From contig NZ_AUDK01000023.1 in NCBI RefSeq assembly GCF_000425425.1, forward strand, positions 1 to 64,000: a stretch of DNA of 64,000 nt, read 5' to 3'. Positions within the stretch are counted from its first letter, which is position 1; the number at the start of each line of letters is the position of its first letter. Made by a program: the position numbers and the translations under genes. Below are positions 31,788 through 40,111 of this stretch, piece by piece. The DNA is from Flavobacterium daejeonense DSM 17708 (GTDB lineage Bacteria > Bacteroidota > Bacteroidia > Flavobacteriales > Flavobacteriaceae). The notes beneath the pieces were generated by a model. It did not search any database, was not told the DNA's origin, and worked only from the letters and a program-made list of their open reading frames with translations.

Positions 31788-33488
31788 TTAATAGCCTGTT
31801 CTTTGTTTGTAAACACCTCCTGAGGCATCAATTTCTATTTGAGGAATTGGCAAGTATTCATCTCTGCCTTCCGTAAAGGTTGCACCACTATAGTATTTGC
31901 GTTTAGCACTTTCTTTAAGCATGTAATCATTAATCCAGGTTGAAGCGATACCCCATCTTACTAAATCATAAAAATGATGACCTTCGTTATGCAGTTCCAG
32001 TCTTCTTTCCATTCGCAAGGCCTTAACTGCAAAAGATTTTGAAATCCCTGTTGTTGGATATAAACCAATGGAATAGTTAGCTGCATTAATATTTTGATTA
32101 TTAAAATCATATATATAAGGCGAATTTTTAGCTCTGTTTCGAATTTGATTGATAATGGTCATCCCTGTTCCAATATCATTCAATTCGATGGAGGCTTCGG
32201 CTTTCCACAGCATTACATCGCTTATTTTTATGATTGGCCAATCCAAAGCTCCTTTCGCCCAAGGGAAACCTCCGGAAGCTCTCAAATCAGAATAAGGATC
32301 TATTTGGTTTTTCTTTCTTAGATATAATCCATATGTTGCAGGATCTCTGCTCCAATTGGTTTGTTGTGGCATCGCTTGCCATTTTTTCCAGGTAATTCCC
32401 GGACGACCTATCGAAAGATCCAGTCGTGGATCTACAGGAGTTGTTACATCTGTAGGGGCTAAATCTGAATTATTATATGAATCTAATAATGGCAAACCAG
32501 CATTATCTACTTTGAAAGCATTCACAATATTTTGAGTTGGTTTATCAAAATCATCTCCGTTTAAGTAAGGATGATTAGGGTCATCTGATGGAGAATCAGG
32601 AGAGTTTATTAAATCTCCAAAATTTAAATTTCCAAATTCAGATCCGTCATTCACAGAATATTGAATAGCAAATACATTTTCGGGGTTACCATAGCCAGGA
32701 GAGGAATATAATTTTTCTAAATCACTCACTAAACTATAAGGCCCTTCAATAACCTTGTCAGCATTTATAATTACCTGATCCCATTTTTTTTGAAACAAAT
32801 TGGCTTTTGCTAAAAAAGCATAAGCAACCAATTTATTAACTCGACCTAACTCCGTTTGCGTAGGTGGTAATACCGGAATTGCATCCGTTAAATCTTTCTC
32901 AATTTTTCCCCATAAAAATGCAGTATCAAACGAATTTTCGATACTAGTAACTTTTTCGATTGGAGTATTTTCATCGATATAAACAAATGAGCCAAAATTT
33001 TTCATTAACTCAAAATAAAAGTGAGCTCGCAACACTTTCATTTCGGCAATTCTTAGGTCTTTATTTTCAAAGTCAGAATTGTTTTTTAATGCTATAATGG
33101 CACTATTTACTCTGTTTATTGAAAAATAAAGTGCTCTCCAAAGGTTATAAACATTTTCGGAAGACGAAAACACCTGTTGGATTTCAAGACCGTGCATTCC
33201 TCCTCCCGGATTATCACCTACGCCTCCACCTCCTTTATAAGAATCTCCGCTTCTAATATCAGAAAAACACCAGTTAGAAGGAGCGTGATCAAATGGCCAG
33301 TTATCTCTAAACTCACCCGTATTAAATCGGTAATCTAAAGTACTATAAGCACTTACAACTAATTGTTCTAGGTCTAAATTATTTTCGGAAATAACATTTT
33401 CCGGAGCTACATCTAAAAAATCTGCCTGACAGGAGCCTACACCAAGTGAAAGCCCGACAATTACTATATAAATTTTTATTTTTTTCAT
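31788..33488 (-). CDS. SusD/RagB-family nutrient-binding lipoprotein
   Basis: The product is 566 residues from the ATG at 33488 (MKKIKIYIVIVGLSLGVGSC, lipoprotein signal). SusD features: DFLDVAPE at the mature N terminus, the TPR-like helices around YNLWRALYFSINRVNSAI, MKVLRAHFYFELMKNFG, LVAYAFLAKANLFQKKWDQV, and the C-terminal KALRMERRLELHNEGHHFYDLVRWG. The protein forms the lid of the SusC barrel and binds the glycan. It starts 4 bases after the susC stop, so the two are translationally linked. Confidence 0.94.
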   Translation of the reverse strand: MKKIKIYIVIVGLSLGVGSCQADFLDVAPENVISENNLDLEQLVVSAYSTLDYRFNTGEFRDNWPFDHAPSNWCFSDIRSGDSYKGGGGVGDNPGGGMHGLEIQQVFSSSENVYNLWRALYFSINRVNSAIIALKNNSDFENKDLRIAEMKVLRAHFYFELMKNFGSFVYIDENTPIEKVTSIENSFDTAFLWGKIEKDLTDAIPVLPPTQTELGRVNKLVAYAFLAKANLFQKKWDQVIINADKVIEGPYSLVSDLEKLYSSPGYGNPENVFAIQYSVNDGSEFGNLNFGDLINSPDSPSDDPNHPYLNGDDFDKPTQNIVNAFKVDNAGLPLLDSYNNSDLAPTDVTTPVDPRLDLSIGRPGITWKKWQAMPQQTNWSRDPATYGLYLRKKNQIDPYSDLRASGGFPWAKGALDWPIIKISDVMLWKAEASIELNDIGTGMTIINQIRNRAKNSPYIYDFNNQNINAANYSIGLYPTTGISKSFAVKALRMERRLELHNEGHHFYDLVRWGIASTWINDYMLKESAKRKYYSGATFTEGRDEYLPIPQIEIDASGGVYKQRTGY

Positions 33489-33492
33489 CTTC

Positions 33493-36400
33493 TTAAAATT
33501 GTAAGTTAAATCCAAAACTGAATGTTTTAGTATGCGGATAAACACCCATACCGGCAATACCAATACCTGTTCTGCTCAATCCTGGTACTTCATAATCAAA
33601 TCCAGAGAATGGGGTAATTGTAAAAATATTTTCTGCCTGTAAATAAACTTTAGCGGCAGATAATCCAATCGATTTTATTTTTGTTTGATTAAAACTATAC
33701 GACAGATTTATATTTTTCAATCGGAAAAACGATCCGTCTTCAACAAAATAAGTAGATGCTCTTTTTTGATCATTAGTATCGGTGGTACTCAAAGCCGGAA
33801 CATTTGAATTAGCATTTTCCGGTGACCAAGCATCAAGAGTATTCTTACCATGATTGAATCCAAAATAAGCAAAATCAAGCATCTCTCTCTGCGCATTGTA
33901 CATGTCATTTCCTTGAACTCCATCAAAGAATAAATTCAAATCCCATTGTTTGTAACTGGCTGATAAATTGATTCCATAAGTAAAATCCGGATGTGGATTT
34001 CCAATAATAGTTCTGTCATCCTGATTAATAACTCCATCGCCATTTAAATCTCTATACCTGATGTTACCAAGGGCTTTTCCTGTTTGTTCAGCATGAACGG
34101 CTACTTCTTCCGGAGTTCTAAAAATTCCATCAGCAACATAGCCATAATAAGAACCTATAGGATGTCCAATACCAGTATATGAAATCCCATTTAAAATAAA
34201 ATTATCTGAGTTATTTAATCTGGTGATTTTATTTTTATATCTGGAAAATGTCACTGTAGCACCGTATTTAAAATCATTTTGAGATTTTGAATTGTAGCCT
34301 AACACCATATCAATTCCGCGGTTCGTCATATCACCGGCATTGAAGAATAAAGTTTTTCCGGCTTCACCTAAAACACTAGGCTGTACTATTTGCAATAACA
34401 AATCAGAAGTTTTCTTTTCATAGACGTCAACTACAAAATTGAGTCGCTTATTAAAAAGATCTAAATCCAATCCTAAGTTAGTCTGATAAGATTGTTCCCA
34501 TTTTAAATTTGGATTACCTACTTGATTTGCAGAAACTCCCGTACTTATTGGTCCGCTACCACCACCATTCAAATCATAATTACTATTTTCCAATGCATTA
34601 TTAAAAATAGAATATTGGGCATATTCTAGGATATCGGCATTACCATTTCCTCCCCAGGAAGCTCTTAATTTCAAATTATCAATGAAAGAAGAATTTTCTA
34701 AAAACTTTTCATTACTTAATGTCCAACCAGCAGAAGCAGTAGGAAAAACAGCATAACGATTATTTTTACCAAAACGTGAAGAACCATCTCGACGAACACT
34801 GGCCGATACATAATACTTACTAGCAAAATCGTAATTCACTTTTGCAAACATGGATTCTCTCCTGCTATCGGGACCTATTCCATAGGCATCCAAAATACTG
34901 GAGTCGGCAATAATGTCGTATTGATTAATGTTTTCAAAATCTACTTTGGTGCCATAAGGAACCTGGATACGATAATAATTGTTTTCCTGATCTTTTTTGT
35001 ACACTTCATACCCCGCGAAAGCATTTAAAGAATGCTCTCCAAACTTAGCGGTGTAATTCACCAAATTGGTCAATATAAATGTATCCGAATTATTTCTGTT
35101 TCTGGCATATCTGGCAAACTCCTCTCCTCCTAACAACACTCTATTTCCTAAAATACTTCCGTTTTGATTAAAGGCAGCTGTATGTTCATTATACTTGTAT
35201 CTATTAATGTCAAAGTTTAATTTTGAGCTAAAAGTTAAACCTTCTATAATATTTAAATCAGCATAAACGTTACCAAAGCTTCTCCACGTTTTTTGAACAT
35301 TATCTTTATTTATATATAAAATAGCAAGTGGATTCCATTTATCTTGTAAACCACTACCTGTAGGTCCACCCCAGGTTCCATCTTCACCATAAACAGGGAT
35401 TAAAGGATTCTGCAACAAGGCATCTTCCATAGAATTTCCTTTTACCTCCTGAAAATTTACAACCGTAAGATTTTCTCCAAGAGTTAATTTGTCTTTAAAC
35501 AATTTAACACTTGAATTCAATCTGAAATTAGCTCTTTCATAATAGGTATATCTAATTACCCCTTCATCTTTGGCATAACCTAAACCGGTAAATATTTTCC
35601 ATTTGTTATTAGCAAACGAATACCCAAAATCAGTAGTTGTCGAAATAGAATTTCTAGAAATCACGTCAACCCAATTGGTATTTGATAATCGTAAATTTTG
35701 ATTGGCATCTAAAAATTCCGGAAGTGGATTTCCTGGTGAATAAGCAAAATTTCCTGCTGCTACCGGTAAATTCCCTTGTGCTTTATACCGAATGTCCAAC
35801 CATTCCTGAGCACTTAACACATTAAAATTATCTCGAATTTTATTAATGGTAAAACGACTGTCAAGAGTTATTTTTTGCACACCGGCTTTGGCCTGTTTAG
35901 TAGTTACAATAATAACTCCTTTGGCCGCCTCTGTACCATAAATACCGGCTGAAGCAGCATCTTTCAAAACCTGAATACTTTCAATATCATTAGGGTTTAA
36001 TCCTGCCGGTGAATTCGTTTGAACTCCATCAATTACCCATAATGGTCCTGTTCCTCCAAATACCGAAGTAAGACCTCTTATCGAAATCTGGGTATCATTT
36101 CCACCGGGAACTCCGGAGGATGTAAATGTTAAACCTGGAACTCTGGATTGTAATTTACTAATCACATTAGGTGTTGCTACCTTATCTAAATCGGCTACAG
36201 CAACAATAGAAACCGCACCTGTGATGTCTTTCTTCTTTTCTTTTGAATATCCTGTAACTACCACTTCATTAAGGTCATTTGAAGTAGATTTTAAAGTTAT
36301 TGTATAACTTTTTTTAGAGCTAATAACAATTTTATTGTCCGTAAATCCAATAAAAGAGACAACGAGTGTCTGTCCTTCATTGGCTTTTATTTGAAACTTC

Positions 36401-36588
36401 CCATCAAAGTCAGTCACCACACTTTTGGATGTTTCCTTTACAAGAACAGTTGCTCCGGGTAAAGGTTGACCATCATCAGCTAAAACCATCCCGCTTATTT
36501 GGGATTGTTGCGCTGAAACAAGAAGCCCAAAGAAAAATAAACACAAAGTGATTATACTTTTCTTGGTTTTAAAACACTTGATTTTCAT
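33493..36588 (-). CDS. SusC/RagA-family TonB-dependent transporter
   Basis: The product is 1031 residues. The signal peptide (CLFFFGLLVSAQ) is followed by a carboxypeptidase-regulatory-like domain (ISGMVLADDGQPLPGATVLV). Then come the SusC box LNEVVVTGYSKEKKKDITGA, the plug (GPLWVIDGVQTN, IESIQVLKDAASAGIYGTEA) and a 22-strand barrel ending FSFGFNLQF. It imports fructo-oligosaccharides across the outer membrane with SusD. It belongs to the fructan locus and is followed 4 bases later by susD. The leader (36589-36661) contains several TTTTTAGTT-type repeats. Confidence 0.95.
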   Translation of the reverse strand: MKIKCFKTKKSIITLCLFFFGLLVSAQQSQISGMVLADDGQPLPGATVLVKETSKSVVTDFDGKFQIKANEGQTLVVSFIGFTDNKIVISSKKSYTITLKSTSNDLNEVVVTGYSKEKKKDITGAVSIVAVADLDKVATPNVISKLQSRVPGLTFTSSGVPGGNDTQISIRGLTSVFGGTGPLWVIDGVQTNSPAGLNPNDIESIQVLKDAASAGIYGTEAAKGVIIVTTKQAKAGVQKITLDSRFTINKIRDNFNVLSAQEWLDIRYKAQGNLPVAAGNFAYSPGNPLPEFLDANQNLRLSNTNWVDVISRNSISTTTDFGYSFANNKWKIFTGLGYAKDEGVIRYTYYERANFRLNSSVKLFKDKLTLGENLTVVNFQEVKGNSMEDALLQNPLIPVYGEDGTWGGPTGSGLQDKWNPLAILYINKDNVQKTWRSFGNVYADLNIIEGLTFSSKLNFDINRYKYNEHTAAFNQNGSILGNRVLLGGEEFARYARNRNNSDTFILTNLVNYTAKFGEHSLNAFAGYEVYKKDQENNYYRIQVPYGTKVDFENINQYDIIADSSILDAYGIGPDSRRESMFAKVNYDFASKYYVSASVRRDGSSRFGKNNRYAVFPTASAGWTLSNEKFLENSSFIDNLKLRASWGGNGNADILEYAQYSIFNNALENSNYDLNGGGSGPISTGVSANQVGNPNLKWEQSYQTNLGLDLDLFNKRLNFVVDVYEKKTSDLLLQIVQPSVLGEAGKTLFFNAGDMTNRGIDMVLGYNSKSQNDFKYGATVTFSRYKNKITRLNNSDNFILNGISYTGIGHPIGSYYGYVADGIFRTPEEVAVHAEQTGKALGNIRYRDLNGDGVINQDDRTIIGNPHPDFTYGINLSASYKQWDLNLFFDGVQGNDMYNAQREMLDFAYFGFNHGKNTLDAWSPENANSNVPALSTTDTNDQKRASTYFVEDGSFFRLKNINLSYSFNQTKIKSIGLSAAKVYLQAENIFTITPFSGFDYEVPGLSRTGIGIAGMGVYPHTKTFSFGFNLQF

Positions 36589-36661
36589 ACTTTTAATTGT
36601 TTTGGTTTTTAGTTAATTTGATTTGCTTTTTAGTTGTTTTTAGTTTGCTTGCTTTTATTCA

Positions 36662-38248
36662 TTACTTAAATTGGTTTATGATTACGTTGTTTAGTTCAAA
36701 ATTTGAATTTGTTTTAACAACCGAAAGCGATTCCATTGGAAAATCCGGGAAAAATATTTCAGTCATTACTGTTGTTCCATTATCATAAAATATTTCAATG
36801 GAGGTTTTATCAATAATTAATCTCACTTGAATGGAAGAGAAATCAGTAATTATGGGTGCCGTAGAAACTTTCTTTGTAAAGTCATCGGAAAAGGAATGCT
36901 GACTGACTTTTTTTCTGTCAATATAGAAGATGTTTTCTTTTTTATTAATTCCAAAATGCAGTGCATTATTCTGATTATTAGAAAGAACGAAATCATAATT
37001 ATCATTCACTTTAATATCCGCAACTGTAAAACTAATATCCAGTTTAGACATATCCGCAGTAGAATTATCTACAATAATCTGATTCTCATTTACAACAATC
37101 TTATCTTTTTGAAGTGTTTTAGAAATATACTTATCCAATTCTTTTACCGGCAAAGAAACTATTCTGTAATGACCTTCATTTTTGATAAGCTTCAACTCTC
37201 TTGGAATTGTCATGGCACTCCTCCATACTTTAGTTGGAACTTTACTAGCATATTGCCAATTACTCATCCAGCCAATGAATAATTTTCGACCATCTTTATC
37301 CGGAATATTGGACCAGGTTACTCCTGCATAATTATCCTTTCCATAATCTACCCATAGTGCTTGAACTTTTTTCAAATCATTTAGAAAACTATTGTCAACA
37401 GAAAAAGTTTTTCCATCAAAATCACCTACAAAATATTGTGTTGCAGATCCTCCATTAGGCCCTCCGGGATTAATACTTTGTAGCAATACCCATTTTAATT
37501 CATCAGTTCCTTCTACTTTTATTGGAAAAAAATCAGGACATTCCCAAGGTGCCCCATGAACACCTAAATCTTTTCCGAAAGCAGAAGCAAATTCCCAATC
37601 AATTAGATTAGAAGAACGATAAATTTTAGTTTCAATATCAGCCGCAATAACTACAATCCATTGCTTATGAATTTCATCCCAAATCATCTTTGGATCTCTG
37701 AAATGTTTAAGATTTGGGTTCTTAATTACCGGATTTTTACTGTATTTTGTCCAAGTCATTCCTTCGTCCAACGAATAGGCAATTGCCTGCGTTTGATAAT
37801 CCATATTTCCTTCTTTTTCGCTCTGAACATCATGATTGGTGTACATCGCTACAATTGGAGGATTTTGCAAACTGCCTAATCCCGAAGTATTATTACGGTC
37901 AACTACAGCACTTCCTGAAAATATATAACCTTTAGCATCCGGATATAATGCTATTTTTTGCTCATTCCAGGTTATCATGTCTTTACTTGTTGCATGCCCC
38001 CAATGCATAGGCCCCCATACGGTATCATCCGGGTAATACTGATAAAATAAATGGTATAATCCTTTGTAAAAAAACATACCGTTTGGGTCGTTCATCCATC
38101 CACTTTTAGGAGTAAAATGGAAATTAGGCCGGTATAATTCCTCATTTGAAAGTATCGAATCCTTTTTTAGTTGCGCAGTATTACAACTTAGCATAGCAAT
38201 TGAAAACATAAGACAATAAATTTTCTTTAAAAACTCTTTGGTATTCAT
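36662..38248 (-). CDS. GH32 beta-fructosidase (levanase/inulinase/invertase type), lipoprotein
   Basis: The product is 528 residues from the ATG at 38248. The lipoprotein signal ends IAMLSC. All GH32 catalytic motifs are intact: WMNDPNG (nucleophile Asp), HWGH, FSGSAVVDR, FRDPKMIW (stabiliser Asp) and WECPDFFPI (acid/base Glu). A C-terminal beta-sandwich ends IEIFYDNGTTVMTEIFFP, also typical. It should release fructose from beta-fructans or sucrose. Chain preference cannot be read. It is the only one of the three GH32-type proteins here with a canonical active site. It begins 10 bases after the permease stop. Confidence 0.94.
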   Translation of the reverse strand: MNTKEFLKKIYCLMFSIAMLSCNTAQLKKDSILSNEELYRPNFHFTPKSGWMNDPNGMFFYKGLYHLFYQYYPDDTVWGPMHWGHATSKDMITWNEQKIALYPDAKGYIFSGSAVVDRNNTSGLGSLQNPPIVAMYTNHDVQSEKEGNMDYQTQAIAYSLDEGMTWTKYSKNPVIKNPNLKHFRDPKMIWDEIHKQWIVVIAADIETKIYRSSNLIDWEFASAFGKDLGVHGAPWECPDFFPIKVEGTDELKWVLLQSINPGGPNGGSATQYFVGDFDGKTFSVDNSFLNDLKKVQALWVDYGKDNYAGVTWSNIPDKDGRKLFIGWMSNWQYASKVPTKVWRSAMTIPRELKLIKNEGHYRIVSLPVKELDKYISKTLQKDKIVVNENQIIVDNSTADMSKLDISFTVADIKVNDNYDFVLSNNQNNALHFGINKKENIFYIDRKKVSQHSFSDDFTKKVSTAPIITDFSSIQVRLIIDKTSIEIFYDNGTTVMTEIFFPDFPMESLSVVKTNSNFELNNVIINQFK

Positions 38249-38258
38249 GTTAATACTT

Positions 38259-39578
38259 TTATTTGTTAACCAACACTTCACTAACTTCTTCTAAAGAGAT
38301 TCCTTTAGTTTCCGGCATCATAAAAAGCACAAATAGCAATTGAAACACCATCATTATGGCAAAAAACAGAAACACATTTCCTACCCCGAAATTGGTAAAA
38401 AGAATAGGTACCATAGAAGGAATAATGGCTGCTAAAACCCAATGAACGGAACTGCCAAAAGATTGTCCGGAAGCTCTTAAATGATTAGGGAAAATTTCAG
38501 AAATAAATACCCAGATAACCGCTCCCTGGCCAATGGCATGTGCGGCAATAAAAACAAAAAGAAAAATGGGTACCGCCATTCCTGTCCATCCTAAATAAAA
38601 TGAAGCAGCTACCATGGAAAGAGAGAAAATATAACCTATCGAACCAAAAAACATGAGCTTTTTTCTTCCCAATCTGTCTATCAGATAGACACCGATAAGA
38701 GTAAATAGTAAATTTATAAAACCAATACCGATACTGCTTAGTAAGGCGGTTTTTGCTCCTAATCCAGCTTCTTCAAAAATTCTGGGTGCATAATATAAAA
38801 AGGCATTAATCCCTGACAATTGATTAAAAGCGGCAATCAAAAAAACCAAAATCAATTGGAAGCGGTATTTTTTGATAAAAATATTTTCATGCGAAGCGCT
38901 ATTAGAACTATTCTTTTGCAATTCGTCCATAATAGACTGAACATCTTCTTTAGAACCAATTTTGTCAAATATAATTCGGGCTTCATCTGCCTTATATTTA
39001 GTAAACAACCATCTTGGACTTTCAGGAATTGTAAATGCCATTACCGAATATAAAACAGATGGAAATATCTGTACTCCCAGCATCCATCTCCAGGCATTAA
39101 CTCCTACGTCACTCAACAAATAATTAGATAAAAATGCACAAAGAATTCCCAGTACAATATTAAATTGATATAAGCCCACTAAGGTTCCTCTATCCTTAGC
39201 CGGAGAAATTTCAGAAATGTATGCTGGTGCTGCAATTGTTGAAACTCCAATACCCAATCCTCCAATAAATCTAAAAAAGGCAAACACAAATGGATTGTTC
39301 GCCAATGCTGTTCCTGCTGCAGAAATTGAAAACAAAATTCCTATAATTAGCAGCGTTTTCTTTCTGCCCAATTGATTCGTTGGGATTCCCCCAAAAATTG
39401 CACCTATAACAGTACCCCATAATGCCATTGCCATTACTACAGAACCATGAAAAAAATCACTCGAATGCCACAACTCTTGTAATGTTTTATCTGCTCCCGA
39501 TATAACTACGGTATCAAAACCAAATAAAAATCCTGCGAAGGATGCAATAATAGACCACTTAAATATTTTCTTATTCAT
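38259..39578 (-). CDS. MFS sugar porter, probable fructose or fructoside importer
   Basis: The product is 439 residues with 12 predicted spans. Sugar-porter signatures: FGFDTVVISGA in TM1, NQLGRKKTLLIIG, GLGIGVSTIAAPAYISEISP, PESPRWLF, NQLSGINAFLYYAPRIFEEA, IDRLGRKK and PETKGISLEEV. It imports monosaccharides or sucrose across the inner membrane with a cation. In the fructan locus it sits directly upstream of the canonical GH32 gene, matching the permease of the Bacteroides levan locus. A 530-base non-coding region precedes it and should hold the promoter of this operon. Confidence 0.92.
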   Translation of the reverse strand: MNKKIFKWSIIASFAGFLFGFDTVVISGADKTLQELWHSSDFFHGSVVMAMALWGTVIGAIFGGIPTNQLGRKKTLLIIGILFSISAAGTALANNPFVFAFFRFIGGLGIGVSTIAAPAYISEISPAKDRGTLVGLYQFNIVLGILCAFLSNYLLSDVGVNAWRWMLGVQIFPSVLYSVMAFTIPESPRWLFTKYKADEARIIFDKIGSKEDVQSIMDELQKNSSNSASHENIFIKKYRFQLILVFLIAAFNQLSGINAFLYYAPRIFEEAGLGAKTALLSSIGIGFINLLFTLIGVYLIDRLGRKKLMFFGSIGYIFSLSMVAASFYLGWTGMAVPIFLFVFIAAHAIGQGAVIWVFISEIFPNHLRASGQSFGSSVHWVLAAIIPSMVPILFTNFGVGNVFLFFAIMMVFQLLFVLFMMPETKGISLEEVSEVLVNK

Positions 39579-40111
39579 ATTCAGATATTTTAATTATCCA
39601 AATATCCAAATCAAACATCAGGAAGCATTTTTGATTTGTTGCATATTTCTCCATTTTTGTTTCCAAAAACACAAACCCTTTGTTTGCAACACCTTAACCT
39701 AATAAAAAATGAAATTAAAAAATGAAAATTCTAATTTTGATACCAAAAAATATAGTATTCGAACAATAAAAAAATAATTAAAAACAATATCCATAATTTA
39801 TTCTAATAAAAATTAAAGATTTCATTTTTTAAAACTTAAATATTTAGACAATTCCTGACTAATTCCACTCAAAACCATTTTATTTCGACTATAAAAAACT
39901 TTAATTTCACCGTGTTTTGACCAAATTTCAAATCGAAAAAAACTTTAATCTTTGCTTAAATGAATAAGTGCTTCACTAAAAAATATACTAATGATTTATT
40001 GGTAAAAAAAAGCGGATTATACCCTGTATAATCCGCTTCTACTAAACACTTAACTATTATTAAACACTACAATTTTAAAAAAAACTGTTTATAACCGTAA
40101 AACAAAACACT
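39579..40111. other. Non-coding leader of the fructan operon
   Basis: These 533 bases are very AT-rich with no open frame of note. The right end holds the terminator of the next upstream gene (40003-40038). The rest should contain the promoter for the permease-GH32-SusCD operon, but no clear TAnnTTTG/TTTG pair was recognised. Confidence 0.5.
40003..40038 (-). terminator. Terminator after the T9SS-type GH32 gene
   Basis: AGCGGATTATA..TATAATCCGCT is an 11-base stem with a 5-base loop. The minus strand continues into a T-rich tract. Confidence 0.8.
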